Shown: positions 7,067 to 16,008, numbered from the stretch's first letter. The stretch: 64,000 bases of DNA from CAVQFD01 sp963724695 (GCA_963724695.1 CAVRVW010000010.1:124001-188000); one strand, 5' to 3'. Notes: generated from the sequence alone by a model not told the origin. Made by a program: numbers and translations.

Positions 7067-10020
7067 TGATGCTCCGCGAGCGCGCTCAGAAGCTCCGCCG
7101 GATGAAGCGGACGCGTGCCCGTGAAATCCTCGACCTGGTGGCGGCAGGAGACGCCAGACGCCACCAGAACCGACGCCGAATCCAGCCCGCGCGCTGCGGG
7201 CAGCAGGCGCCGCTCTCCGATCGTGCGCGACACGTCGTAGTGGTCGCGCCCGTAGCCGAACGATCCCGCCATGCCGCAGCACCCGGCATCGAGGTCCACG
7301 ACCGTTGCGCCGGGCACTCTCGACAGGAGGGCCTTTGCCGACCCGACGAGCCCCATCGCCTTCTGGTGACAGTGTCCATGGAGGAGAATCGTCGTCGCCT
7401 GCCCCTGGCGCAGCGTCACCGCCGCCTGTCCTGACTGGTACGCGCGCTCCACCCAGTCCTCGAACAGCGCGCAGGCCTGGGCCACCGTCTGCGCTTTCGC
7501 GCGGGATTCGCCGCTGAGTAGATCGGGTGCATCTTCCTTCACGGCCGACAGGCAGCTGGGCTCGAGAAACAGGATCGGCTCGCCGCGCGACGCAAGAGGG
7601 TACAACAGCTCGGCGTTGGCCGCTGCACGCATCCGCGCCTCGGCGAGCAGGCCCTGAGAGATGAGCGGACGCCCGCAGCAGCCGTTGGGCGCGAGCGTCG
7701 CGCTCACGCCCGATCGCTCGAGCAGAGTCGCGGCCGCCAGGCCCACTTCGGGGTGGTAGTAGTTCGTGAACGTGTCGTTGAAGATCCGCGCGGCCGTTCC
7801 GTGCCGGTTCGGCGCCCGGCCCGTGAACCGCCGCGCGAAGGTCGTCCGCGACCAGCGTGGAGGCTTGCGCCGGCGATCGAGGCCCAGCACCCATTCATTG
7901 AGGAGGCGCCCGGGGACGCTTCGCGCCACCCAGTTCGACACCGGCGCGAACCTGCTGCCCCAGCGCGACAGCTCGTGCACGTGGCCGAGGGCACGGGCGC
8001 GGAGCGGCGTACCGTGGCGTTCCCAGTACCCGGCCAGGAACTCGCTCTTGAATCGAGCCACGTCGACGTTCACGGGGCATTCGGCCTTGCAGGCGCGGCA
8101 CTCGAGGCACAGATCGAGGACCTCGCGCACTTCGCGGTCGCCGAGACCTGCCGTCCCCATCCCGCCCGCCATCGCGAGGCGGAGGACATTGGCACGACCC
8201 CGCGTCGAGTGCGCCTCCTCGCGCGTGGCCATGTAGGAAGGGCACATCGTGCCGTCGAGCGTCTTGCGGCAGACACCAAGGCCGCTGCACATCTCGACGG
8301 CGCCGGCCAGTCCGCCGTGCGCCGAGTAGTCGAAGAAGGTCACGGGCCGGGGTGTCACGTACCCAGCGCCGTAGCGCAGGTTCGCGGTCAGCGGCGGCGC
8401 GTCCACGATCTTCCCGGGGTTGAACAGGCCGTCAGGATCGAACGCCTCTTTGACCTCGCGGAATGCCCGGTAGAGCGCCGGTCCGAACATCCTCTCCATG
8501 AACGGGCTGCGCACCAGCCCGTCGCCGTGCTCCCCCGAGAGCGCACCACCGAACTCCAGCACGAGGTCGGCGACCTCGCCGGCAATCGCCTCGAACGTCC
8601 GGACGCCGGCCTCGGTCTTGAGGTTCACCACGGGGCGCACGTGCAGGCATCCCACGGACGCATGGGCGTACACGCCCGCCGTCGTCTCGTGCCGCCGGAC
8701 GATGTCCAGGAACCGCGCGATGTAATCGCGCAACCGTTCCGGAGCCACCGCCGTGTCCTCCACGAACGACAGCGCCTTCGCATCGTCCTTCGTGGCCATC
8801 GAGAGGCCGAGTGCGGCCTCGCGCACGCTCCAGATCCGCGCCTGCGCCGCCGGTTCGAGCGCGTGGTAATACCGATAGCCGAAGCCCCGGCCGCGCAGGT
8901 CCGCTTCGAGTGCGTTGAGGCGCGGCGGCAGGTCGTCGGCGGCATCCGCGTAGAACTCGACGCACAAGAGCGCACCGGGCTCACCATCAACGAAGGTCTC
9001 GCGGAGCCGGTGCAACGCCGCGTTCTGGCGGGTGTTGTCAAGGATGAAGCGGTCCATCACCTCAACGGCGGATGGCCCGTGGGCCAGAATGGCCGGCGTC
9101 GCTTCGAGCGCACCGAGAAGATCGGCGAACTGGATCGCCATCACGGCTTTCGCGGCCGGCAGAGGCACGAGCGACAGCGTCGCGTCGAGCACCACGCCGA
9201 GCGTGCCTTCAGAGCCGACCATCAACCGCGTCAGGTCAAATACCTGCGACGCAGGCGTCCCGCCCGCTCGAGAAGCCGATGACGTAAAGGCATCGAGGTT
9301 GTATCCGCCAACCCGTCTGAGAATTCTGGGGAACCGGCGGGCCACTTCGTCCGCCGCGCCGGCGGCGATGCGCCTGACCTCGCGATAGCAGTGCGCCTCG
9401 AGTCCGTCGCCCAGGCACGCGGCCTCGAGCTCGCCCGGCGTGAGCGGACGGAAGTGGGCGACCGACCCGTCAGAGAGCACCACGTGCTGCTCGACCACGT
9501 GATCGATGGTCTTGCCGTACAGCACGGAGCGGGCGCCGCTCGAGTTGTTGGCCATCATGCCGCCCACCGTCGCGCGGCTGGCCGTGGAGATATCCGGCGC
9601 GAAGCGAAGCCGGTGCGGGGCGAGCGCTGCATTCAGGGCATCGAGCACGATGCCGGGCTCGACGCGCACCCGTCGCCGGGGGACGTCGAGGTCCAGGATG
9701 CGCGTGAGGTATTTCGAGGTGTCGATGATTACCCCGTCGCCGATGGCCTGGCCCGCCTGCGACGTCCCGCCGCCCCTCGGCGTGATCGGACAGCCGAACT
9801 GCCGGCAGATCTGCACTGTCCGGACGAGATCCTCGCGCGATCGGGGCACGACCACCGCGAGCGGACGGATCTTGTAGACGCTCGCATCGGTGGCGTAGAG
9901 GGCGCGCGAGACCACGTCGAACCGCACCTCACCCTCGATGCCCGCCTCGAGAGCCGCACGGAATCCGTTGATGTCGACGTTGGCGGCGTGGGCTCGAGAC
10001 ACCTTGGGGAGTCCGGGCAT
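7063..10020 (-). CDS. FAD- and [4Fe-4S]-binding 2-hydroxyacid dehydrogenase, YdiJ/GlcD-GlcF fusion type (985 aa)
   Basis: The N-terminal half is a GlcD-like FAD domain (PRGGGTSQAGQAIGDGVIID, then GGMMANNSSGARS) with the FAD-oxidase C-terminal cap (SGEHGDGLVRSPFMERMFG). From about residue 577 there is a Cys-rich ferredoxin section (CSGLGVCRK, CLECRACKAECP near 637), then two CCG domains (CCGRP near 780, CCGMAGSFGY near 916) and HGHCHQK. Length and order match single-chain D-2-hydroxyglutarate/D-lactate dehydrogenases, which oxidise a 2-hydroxyacid to the 2-oxoacid and pass electrons to the quinone pool. The exact substrate is not visible. First gene of the operon with the MatC carrier; divergent from a glyoxylate-type aminotransferase. 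Confidence 0.88.
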   Translation of the reverse strand: MPGLPKVSRAHAANVDINGFRAALEAGIEGEVRFDVVSRALYATDASVYKIRPLAVVVPRSREDLVRTVQICRQFGCPITPRGGGTSQAGQAIGDGVIIDTSKYLTRILDLDVPRRRVRVEPGIVLDALNAALAPHRLRFAPDISTASRATVGGMMANNSSGARSVLYGKTIDHVVEQHVVLSDGSVAHFRPLTPGELEAACLGDGLEAHCYREVRRIAAGAADEVARRFPRILRRVGGYNLDAFTSSASRAGGTPASQVFDLTRLMVGSEGTLGVVLDATLSLVPLPAAKAVMAIQFADLLGALEATPAILAHGPSAVEVMDRFILDNTRQNAALHRLRETFVDGEPGALLCVEFYADAADDLPPRLNALEADLRGRGFGYRYYHALEPAAQARIWSVREAALGLSMATKDDAKALSFVEDTAVAPERLRDYIARFLDIVRRHETTAGVYAHASVGCLHVRPVVNLKTEAGVRTFEAIAGEVADLVLEFGGALSGEHGDGLVRSPFMERMFGPALYRAFREVKEAFDPDGLFNPGKIVDAPPLTANLRYGAGYVTPRPVTFFDYSAHGGLAGAVEMCSGLGVCRKTLDGTMCPSYMATREEAHSTRGRANVLRLAMAGGMGTAGLGDREVREVLDLCLECRACKAECPVNVDVARFKSEFLAGYWERHGTPLRARALGHVHELSRWGSRFAPVSNWVARSVPGRLLNEWVLGLDRRRKPPRWSRTTFARRFTGRAPNRHGTAARIFNDTFTNYYHPEVGLAAATLLERSGVSATLAPNGCCGRPLISQGLLAEARMRAAANAELLYPLASRGEPILFLEPSCLSAVKEDAPDLLSGESRAKAQTVAQACALFEDWVERAYQSGQAAVTLRQGQATTILLHGHCHQKAMGLVGSAKALLSRVPGATVVDLDAGCCGMAGSFGYGRDHYDVSRTIGERRLLPAARGLDSASVLVASGVSCRHQVEDFTGTRPLHPAELLSALAEHQ

Positions 10021-10047
10021 TATAGTGAGAAGACCGGAGTGCCCCAC

Positions 10048-11214
10048 ATGTACCAGAGCGGACGCCACTTTCTGCAGTTGCCTGGCCCGAGCAACGTGCC
10101 CGATCGCGTCGTGCGCGCGATGGCCCAGCCCACGATGGACCATCGGAGCCCGGCCTTCGGGGAGCTCGGCCTCGAAGTGCTCGATGGCCTCAAAGCCGTC
10201 TTCGGGACGACCGGGCCCGTCGTGATTTTCCCCTCGTCTGGCAGCGGCGGCTGGGAGGCGGCACTCGTCAATACCTTGTCTCCCGGTGACCGCGTCGCCG
10301 TGTTCGAGACCGGGGAGTTCGCAAGACTCTGGAGCGAGATGGCGAAGCGGCTCGGGCTCGACGTGCAGGTTGCCGCCGTCGACTGGACGCGCGGCGTGGA
10401 TCCGGCCGCTGTCCAGGCAGTCCTCGACGACGATCGCGAGCACAAGATCCGGGCCGTGCTCGTCGTGCACAACGAGACGTCTACTGGTGCAACGACGCGG
10501 CTGCCGGATATCCGGACCGCCATCGACCGCGCGAAGCACCCGGCGCTCCTGCTCGTGGACGCCGTGTCGTCGGCCGGCTCCATGGAGCTGCAGCACGACG
10601 CGTGGGGGATCGACGTGACGCTGGCCGGGTCCCAGAAAGGGCTCATGCTGCCGCCTGGCTTGAGCTTCAACGCCATCAGCCAGAAGGCGCTGGCGGCCTC
10701 GAAGACCGCGCGGCTGCCGCGGTCGTACTGGGAATGGGACTCGATGCTCGAATTGAACGCCGGGGGGTTCTTCACCTACACGCCGGCGATCACGCTGCTC
10801 TACGGCCTGCGCGAAGCCCTGGCGATGCTGCGCGAGGAAGGGCTGCCTCGGGTCTTTGCCAGGCATCGTCGGCTTGCGGCCGCGACCCGTGCGGCGGTCA
10901 CGGCCTGGGGGCTGCCGATGGTCTGCACCAGGGAGGCCGAGTACAGCAGCGTCGTCACGACGATCCTCGTGCCTGCGGGCTACGATTCCGAGGCGCTGCG
11001 GACGATCTCGCGCGAGCGCTTCAACCTCTCGCTCGGCGCGGGCCTCGGCCGGTTGAAAGGCAAGGCCTTCCGCATCGGTCACCTCGGCGACTTAAACGAT
11101 CTCATGCTCGCCGGCACGCTCTGCGGCGTCGAGATGACGCTGTCGACCGCCGGCGTGCCTTTCGCGCGCGGCGGAGTGCACGCCGCCCTGGACGTGTTGC
11201 TGCGCGAGACCTGA
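10048..11214 (+). CDS. Class V PLP aminotransferase, serine/alanine-glyoxylate type (388 aa)
   Basis: Begins with the diagnostic LPGPSNVPDRV and MDHRSPAFGEL segments of alanine-glyoxylate and serine-glyoxylate aminotransferases. Other family positions are present: SGSGGWEAAL, D171 in LLLVDAVSSAGS (binds the PLP ring nitrogen) and K197 in AGSQKGLMLPPG (Schiff base). It should transfer an amino group from serine or alanine to glyoxylate in the cytosol. ATG 10048 is preceded by GGAG with 8 bases of spacing. It is divergent from the hydroxyacid dehydrogenase; if that enzyme makes glyoxylate, this one would convert it to glycine, but that link is inference. Confidence 0.85.
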   Translation: MYQSGRHFLQLPGPSNVPDRVVRAMAQPTMDHRSPAFGELGLEVLDGLKAVFGTTGPVVIFPSSGSGGWEAALVNTLSPGDRVAVFETGEFARLWSEMAKRLGLDVQVAAVDWTRGVDPAAVQAVLDDDREHKIRAVLVVHNETSTGATTRLPDIRTAIDRAKHPALLLVDAVSSAGSMELQHDAWGIDVTLAGSQKGLMLPPGLSFNAISQKALAASKTARLPRSYWEWDSMLELNAGGFFTYTPAITLLYGLREALAMLREEGLPRVFARHRRLAAATRAAVTAWGLPMVCTREAEYSSVVTTILVPAGYDSEALRTISRERFNLSLGAGLGRLKGKAFRIGHLGDLNDLMLAGTLCGVEMTLSTAGVPFARGGVHAALDVLLRET

Positions 11215-11231
11215 GGACGCGCGAGGAGACG

Positions 11232-12027
11232 CTACCGTCCTTTGAAGACGGGCGGCCGCTTGGCGAGAAATGCCGCCACGCCCTCTTTGAAGTCGTCGCT
11301 CAAATAACACATCGCGATCAGATCGTCGGCGTCCACCTGAGGAATTCGGCGCGCGGCCTGCAGCCGCCGGAGCATCTCCTTGGTGGCTCTGAGGGTGAGC
11401 GGCGCGTTCCGTGCGATCGTGGCGGCCAGCTCGAGGACGGCCGCGTCTACAGCGCTGGCGTCGACCACGCGGTTGACGAGCCCGAGCGCCAGGGCCTCGC
11501 TGGCCTCGATCAGCCGGCCGGTGAACATGAGCTCCCTGGCGCGGGCGGGGCCCAGAAGGTCGAGCAGCCGCGCGTAGTTGGCCGCCGACAGGCAGTTGCC
11601 GAGCGTCCGGGCCACCGGTACGCCGAACCGGGCATCCGGCGAGCAGACCCGCAGGTCGCAGGCGAGTGCGATGGCGCAGCCGCCGCCGGTGGCCACGCCC
11701 TGCACCTGCGCGATCGTCGGCTTGGTCACGCGCTCGAGCCGGTCGACCACGGCGTCGAGCTCTCGTTCGTAGGCCAGCGCGTCCTCGCGCGTGCGGAACC
11801 GCGTAAACTGCGCGATGTCGGTCCCGGACATGAAGGCCTGACCGCCGGCGCCGCGGATCACGAACACGCGGATGCCAGGGTCGTGCGTCGACGCGATCGC
11901 AGGCGTCGACGAGCGATTGGTACATGTCCGAAGTCATGGCGTTCCTCGCCTCGGGACGATTGACCGTCAGGAACGCGAGGCCGGTTTCGGGACCGTCGAC
12001 GTCAAACAGGATGCGCGGGGTGGACAC
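11232..12027 (-). pseudogene. Enoyl-CoA hydratase/isomerase family gene with one frameshift
   Basis: The N-terminal part (GTG start, complement of 12025-12027: STPRILFDVDGPETGLAFLT, then NRPEARNAMT) and the C-terminal part (VFVIRGAGGQAFMSGTDIAQ ... VQGVATGGGCAIALACDLRV) are classic crotonase-fold blocks but lie in different frames. The switch is near 11883, where GTCGACGCACGACCC has one base too many for VDA-DPGIRV. Joined, the product would be about 264 aa, normal for the family. The oxyanion-hole glycine regions are intact. Either a recent inactivation or a one-base sequence error; I favour error because the rest shows no decay. Starts 3 bases from the divergent CaiB gene. Confidence 0.8.
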
Positions 12028-12030
12028 GTG

Positions 12031-13257
12031 ATGGCTCCTCAGGGTGGAGAGCGTCGTCGGGCGCTCGATGGGATTCGCGTGCTGGACGTCACGCAGGTGA
12101 TGGCCGGACCTTTCTGCGCGATGCAACTATGCGATATGGGCGCGGACGTGATCAAGGTCGAGCCGCCGCAGGGCGACTCCACCCGCCGCATGGCGGGTGC
12201 GGCCGGCGCCGAGAGCCCGAGCTACAACGCGGTCAACCGCGGGAAGCGCGGCATCGTGCTCGACCTCAAGAACCCGGCGGCACAGGAAGCCTGCCGCCGC
12301 CTGGCCCTGCAGTCTGACATCCTCATCGAGAACTACCGGCCGGGGGTCATGCGTGGCTTCGGCCTCGACTACGAGCGCCTGTCCGCCGCTCATCCCGGGC
12401 TCATTTACGCGTCGATCTCGGGCTACGGGCAGACGGGGCCCTACGCGTCGAAGGGCGGCTTCGACCTGGTGGCCCAGGGCGTGTCGGGCCTGATGTCGAT
12501 TACCGGCGAGCCCGATGGCCCGCCGGTCAAGGTCGGTGTGCCGTTGACCGACCTGGGCGCCGCACTGTTCGCCCTCTCGGCGATTCTCGCGGCGCTGCAC
12601 TACCGGACGCGCACGGGCCTCGGCCAATACATCGATACGTCGCTTGTCGATGCCGGCGTGGCGTTGTCGGTCTGGGAGGCGACCGAGTTCTTCTCGAGCG
12701 ACGGCGTGCCGCCGAGGCCGATGGGATCGGCCCACCGGATGAGCGCGCCGTATCAGGCGATCCGCTGCGCCGATGGCTTCATCACGATGGCCGCCGCCAA
12801 CGACCGGCTGTTCGGGCGGCTCGCCGACGCACTGGGCCATGCCGAGTGGACGGAGCTCCCGGAGTTCGCGGCCGATGCGTCGCGCGTGGCCAACCGTGCC
12901 GCGCTCGCCGCGCGCATCGAGGAGGTGACCGTTCGAAGGCCGCGGGCCGAGTGGCTGGCGCGTCTCGATGCCTGCGGGGTGCCGTGCGGTCCCATCAACG
13001 ACTACGCGCAGGTCTTCGCGGATCCGCACATCACCGCGCGCGGCATGGTCGCCGAGGTCAGCCATCCGACCCTCGGTCGTCTGCGAACGCTCGGCTCCCC
13101 GGTCAAGCTCTCCGAAACCCCGGCCGTCGTCGACCGGCCGGCGCCCCTGCTCGGCCAGCACACCGAGGAGGTACTGCGCGAGGCGGGATTTTCTTCCGCC
13201 GAGATCTCGGCGCTTGGGAAGGGGTCTGCTACAATGCCCAGCCAATCAGGGACTTAG
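12031..13257 (+). CDS. CaiB/BaiF family CoA-transferase (408 aa)
   Basis: A class III CoA-transferase: LDGIRVLDVTQVMAGPFCAM at the start, MGADVIKVEPP, NRGKRGIVLDLK, ENYRPGVM, YASISGYGQTGPY, and GLGQYIDTSLVDAG carrying the Asp that forms the acyl anhydride in the family. It should move CoA between carboxylic acids, likely with the divergent crotonase in one acyl-CoA route. ATG 12031 (a GTG is at 12028) is preferred because the conserved LDGIRVLD block starts only 11 codons later. The last residues (ATMPSQSGT) and the stop itself fall in the tandem array at 13245-13300, so the natural C terminus was probably near ISALGKG. Confidence 0.88.
   Translation: MAPQGGERRRALDGIRVLDVTQVMAGPFCAMQLCDMGADVIKVEPPQGDSTRRMAGAAGAESPSYNAVNRGKRGIVLDLKNPAAQEACRRLALQSDILIENYRPGVMRGFGLDYERLSAAHPGLIYASISGYGQTGPYASKGGFDLVAQGVSGLMSITGEPDGPPVKVGVPLTDLGAALFALSAILAALHYRTRTGLGQYIDTSLVDAGVALSVWEATEFFSSDGVPPRPMGSAHRMSAPYQAIRCADGFITMAAANDRLFGRLADALGHAEWTELPEFAADASRVANRAALAARIEEVTVRRPRAEWLARLDACGVPCGPINDYAQVFADPHITARGMVAEVSHPTLGRLRTLGSPVKLSETPAVVDRPAPLLGQHTEEVLREAGFSSAEISALGKGSATMPSQSGT
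13230..13235 (+). promoter_or_regulatory. Possible -10 box (TGCTACAAT) for the gene at 13306
   Basis: TACAAT with an upstream TGC, the same form seen before rex (37775-37780). It lies in the last codons of the CoA-transferase gene, 70 bases before the next ATG. No convincing -35 hexamer is seen. Confidence 0.35.
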
Positions 13258-13300
13258 GATTCAAGGACTTAGGATTCAGGGACTTAGGATTTCGGGACTG
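13245..13300. repeat. 7/8-base tandem array (AGGATTC / GGGACTTA units)
   Basis: Alternating units such as GGGACTTA, GGATTCAA, GGACTTA, GGATTCA, GGGACTTA and GGATTT. The first unit supplies the TAG stop (13255-13257) of the CoA-transferase gene; the last ends 6 bases before the next ATG, so it also forms the leader of that gene. Confidence 0.7.
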
Positions 13301-13305
13301 ATCTC

Positions 13306-14310
13306 ATGCGACGATATTTTGTGGCCTCGACGAAGACGTGGCTGGTGGCGGTTGCGCTCCTCGCGTTCGGGTTGCCGGCCTTTGCGCAGGAAGGCGGGTC
13401 GAACTCCACTCCGGGCGCTCTTGGACGGCTCTTCTTCCTCGATATCCGCGGGCGCGTCTACTCGGCCAATCCGGACGGCTCGGATCTCAAGGTTCTCCTC
13501 GAGTTCCTCAAGGGCTCGCCCGACGGAATCGCGGTCGACGAAGAGGCCGGCCTGATCTACTGGTCGAACATGGGCCGTGCCTCCGACGATGACGGGTCGA
13601 TCGAGCGGGCGGACCTGAACGGCAACGGGTACAAGATCGTCGTGCCCCCGGGCGGCACGCACACTGCCAAGCAACTCAAGCTCGACAAGAAGAACGGCAA
13701 GCTCTATTGGTCCGACCGCGAGGGCATGCGCGTCATGCGCTCGAACGTCGACGGGTCGAAGATCGAGACGCTCGTGGAAGTCGCCCGAGGGGACGCCGCG
13801 CGCGCTGACGCCACCAACTGGTGTGTCGGCCTCGCCGTCGACGTCGAAGGCGGAAAGGTCTACTGGACGCAGAAGGGGCCGGGCAATGGGTACACCGGCA
13901 GCATCCGCCGCGCGAGTCTCGAGATTCCGAAGGGGCAGACGGCCGCGAACCGCAAGGACATCGAGATCCTGTTCGAGGGCCTGCCGGAGCCGATCGACCT
14001 CGACCTGGATCTCGACCGGAAGATGATCTACTGGACCGATCGTGGTGACGCGCCGCAGGGCAACAACGTGAGCCGCGCCCCGATGCAGATGCCGAAGGGC
14101 GCGACCGCGAAGACCCGGACGGACCAGCAGGTGCTCCTCAGAGATCTGAGCGAGGGGATTGGTGTCGCGCTCGACCTCAAGGGCAACCGCATGTTCGTCA
14201 CCGATCTTCGCGGCAACCTGTACAGCGCAACGCTCGAAGGGGCCAATCGAAAGGTGCTTCGGACCGGTCTCGGCAGCCTGACGGGGATCGCCTACGCGGA
14301 GGTTCGCTGA
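13306..14310 (+). CDS. Secreted YWTD-repeat (LDL-receptor type) beta-propeller protein (334 aa)
   Basis: An N-terminal signal peptide (WLVAVALLAFGLPAFAQ, residues about 12-28) is followed by a six-bladed propeller of the LDL-receptor type: repeated YW[ST][DNQ] signatures appear as LIYWSNMG, KLYWSDREG, KVYWTQKG and MIYWTDRG, each preceded by a short 'GIAVD' or 'LDLD' strand. Such domains bind other proteins or ligands outside the cell; no catalytic residues are visible. It begins just after the tandem array and is followed by a hairpin-forming repeat at 14321-14372. No clear link to its neighbours. Confidence 0.85.
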   Translation: MRRYFVASTKTWLVAVALLAFGLPAFAQEGGSNSTPGALGRLFFLDIRGRVYSANPDGSDLKVLLEFLKGSPDGIAVDEEAGLIYWSNMGRASDDDGSIERADLNGNGYKIVVPPGGTHTAKQLKLDKKNGKLYWSDREGMRVMRSNVDGSKIETLVEVARGDAARADATNWCVGLAVDVEGGKVYWTQKGPGNGYTGSIRRASLEIPKGQTAANRKDIEILFEGLPEPIDLDLDLDRKMIYWTDRGDAPQGNNVSRAPMQMPKGATAKTRTDQQVLLRDLSEGIGVALDLKGNRMFVTDLRGNLYSATLEGANRKVLRTGLGSLTGIAYAEVR

Positions 14311-14320
14311 CCCTCGATAT

Positions 14321-14372
14321 CTAGTCATTTGGTCATTTGGTCAAATGACGAAACGACCAGATGACTAGATCA
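14321..14372. repeat. 8-base tandem array with hairpin potential downstream of the YWTD gene
   Basis: Units GTCATTTG, GTCATTTG, GTCAAATG, ACGAAACG, ACCAGATG, ACTAGATC at 8-base spacing. CTAGTCATTTGGTC (14321-14334) pairs with GACCAGATGACTAG (14355-14368) at 13 of 14 positions, and an inner CATTTG/CAAATG pair lies in the loop. It could end transcription of the upstream gene, but there is no T-run. Confidence 0.6.
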
Positions 14373-14388
14373 CCAAGACGGTGAATTG

Positions 14389-15252
14389 ATGTCCCGCCCC
14401 GCTGTCTGTGCCGTGCTGCTCGCGTCGGCCGTGTGGGGCCTCGGAGCGCAGCCGCGCCCGGCGCGGTCCCCCTCCGATGTGCTGGCGCGCCTGGCGGATC
14501 GGGTGGAGGTCTACTACGGCCGGGCGCAGAGCCTCGTCAGCCTCGAGAAGGTCCACATCCAGACGCTCGACCGGGGCTTCTCGGAAATCGCGCGCCCGCG
14601 CCGGCTCGAGTTCGAGCTCAGCGTCGAATGGGTGCCGCCGACCGACGAGCGGTCGGCGCCGGACGCGACGATGAGGCGCCGGTTGCTGAAGGTCAACGGC
14701 CGCGCGGCGCGGCCGAGTGACGAGCCGGGATGCCTGGATCCCAAGGCCATTGCGACCGAGCCCCTCGCGGTCTTCCTGCGTGGTCGCCAGCACGAGCAGA
14801 TCTTTTCCTGGACAGGCGATGCGCGCATCGACGGGCGCGCGGGCGTGATGCTCGACTTCGCCCCCCGCAGTGGTCCTCCTCCGAAGGTCTCCTGGTTGAA
14901 GAAAGGGGAGTGCGTCTCGGTGGATGTCGGCGCCCGCTCGCGCGGACGCGTGTGGGCGGACCCGGAAACCGGCGAGGTGCTGCGGCTCGACGAGTGGGTG
15001 GCCGGAATGCACGAGTTCCCCGTGCCCTTCGAGCACCAGCGCGCCTGGAACACGTCTTCGCTGGCGCTCGAGCGCTCCGACTCGTCCATCCGCTATCGCG
15101 CCGTCCGCTTCTCTGACCCGGACGAAACCCTCCTCCTGCCGACTTCCGTGGAGACGCTCACCTCGTGGCGCCCGGCCGGCACCTACATCCGCACGACGCA
15201 AACCTTCTCCAACTACCAGCGGTTCCTCACTGGCGGGCGCATCGTCGAATAA
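14389..15252 (+). CDS. Hypothetical secreted protein (287 aa)
   Basis: The ATG at 14389 opens a signal peptide (MSRPAVCAVLLASAVWGLGA, cleaved before QPRPAR). The mature protein starts with a helical segment 'DVLARLADRVEVYYGRAQSL' and then mostly beta strands (LEFELSVEWVPP, VWADPETGEVLRL, ETLTSWRPAGTYIRTTQTFS). This layout, common in soil Acidobacteriota, resembles periplasmic lipid- or peptide-carrier-like beta folds, but no motif allows a functional call. It is convergent with the glycan operon that ends at 15287. Confidence 0.65.
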   Translation: MSRPAVCAVLLASAVWGLGAQPRPARSPSDVLARLADRVEVYYGRAQSLVSLEKVHIQTLDRGFSEIARPRRLEFELSVEWVPPTDERSAPDATMRRRLLKVNGRAARPSDEPGCLDPKAIATEPLAVFLRGRQHEQIFSWTGDARIDGRAGVMLDFAPRSGPPPKVSWLKKGECVSVDVGARSRGRVWADPETGEVLRLDEWVAGMHEFPVPFEHQRAWNTSSLALERSDSSIRYRAVRFSDPDETLLLPTSVETLTSWRPAGTYIRTTQTFSNYQRFLTGGRIVE

Positions 15253-15286
15253 GCCGGGGCTCCTGGCTTCGGGCTTCAGGAGCTGC

Positions 15287-16006
15287 TCAGGCTTCGGAAC
15301 TGGCCGGCTTCACGGCGTGAATGCACTGGTTGATCATCAGCGGCAGCAGACGATCGCCAAACCCGTCGACCCAGCGCGACAGGCCTCTCAGCGGCGTGAT
15401 CTGGAACGGCCAGAGATGCAGACCGCGATGGTCGAGCACGCGCGCGCCGGCGCTCTCGAGCACGCGCCGCAGCTCCGAGGGCCAGAGGAAGTTCTCGTAG
15501 CCGTCGTACGGCCGCAGCCCTATCGCCGAGGCCGCCCGCACGGGACCCTGCCACAACCGGTTCGGTGTCGAGAGCACCAGGTGTCCGCCGGGCCTGACCG
15601 CGCGGTACAGCTCGACCACCGCGGCGGACGGATCGGGTGTGTGCTCGATGGCTTCGCTCGACACCACCACATCGAAGCTGCCCGGAGCGATGCCGAGCGA
15701 GGTCAACGTGCCAACGACGGCCCGGCATCCGCACCGGAGTCGGGTTGCGGCCGCCAGATTGGGCCCGATATCCAGGGCAACGACATCGGCCCCCGCGGCG
15801 ACCAGCGCGCGCGTGATGCCGCCGACGCCGCAGCCGCCATCGAGCGCACGACGCCCTCTCAGCCCGTCGGGTCCGAGGAACTGCGTCAGCAGCGTGTCTA
15901 CGCGCTGACCGAGGTCGTAGTCGTCCATCAGCTCGTCGAACCGCGCTGTGAGACGGTCGTGGCTCAGCTCCTTCTCGCGAGATCGATCGGGCGGCGTGAT
16001 CGGCAT
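15287..16006 (-). CDS. Class I SAM-dependent methyltransferase, last gene of glycan operon (239 aa)
   Basis: Motif I is ALDGGCGVGGITRAL (an E/DxGxGxG variant), followed by VVALDIGPN (acidic end of strand 2), FDVVVSSEAIEHTPDP and LYRAVRPGGHLVLSTPN, all typical of the UbiE/glycan-modifying class I family. ATG 16006 is preferred; a TTG at 16012 would give an overlapping start. It lies 2 bases after the stop of the asparagine synthase gene and shares its strand and operon with two glycosyltransferases, so it probably methylates a surface sugar or lipid-linked intermediate. The acceptor is not known. Confidence 0.78.
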   Translation of the reverse strand: MPITPPDRSREKELSHDRLTARFDELMDDYDLGQRVDTLLTQFLGPDGLRGRRALDGGCGVGGITRALVAAGADVVALDIGPNLAAATRLRCGCRAVVGTLTSLGIAPGSFDVVVSSEAIEHTPDPSAAVVELYRAVRPGGHLVLSTPNRLWQGPVRAASAIGLRPYDGYENFLWPSELRRVLESAGARVLDHRGLHLWPFQITPLRGLSRWVDGFGDRLLPLMINQCIHAVKPASSEA

Positions 16007-16008
16007 CG

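Noticed and set aside
7063..10020. Two separate genes for GlcD and GlcF subunits
   Set aside because: There is one continuous frame with no stop between the FAD and Fe-S parts, matching the fused family length of about 1000 residues.
10021..11082. An upstream extension of the FAD/Fe-S dehydrogenase frame by about 350 codons
   Set aside because: The added part is antisense to the aminotransferase gene and has no FAD or other motif; the true start (MPGLPKV...) lies just before the FAD domain.
13245..13300. Possible CRISPR-like or mobile repeat
   Set aside because: The units are only 7-8 bases with no spacers and no cas genes, and the unit changes from locus to locus; they are short tandem arrays.
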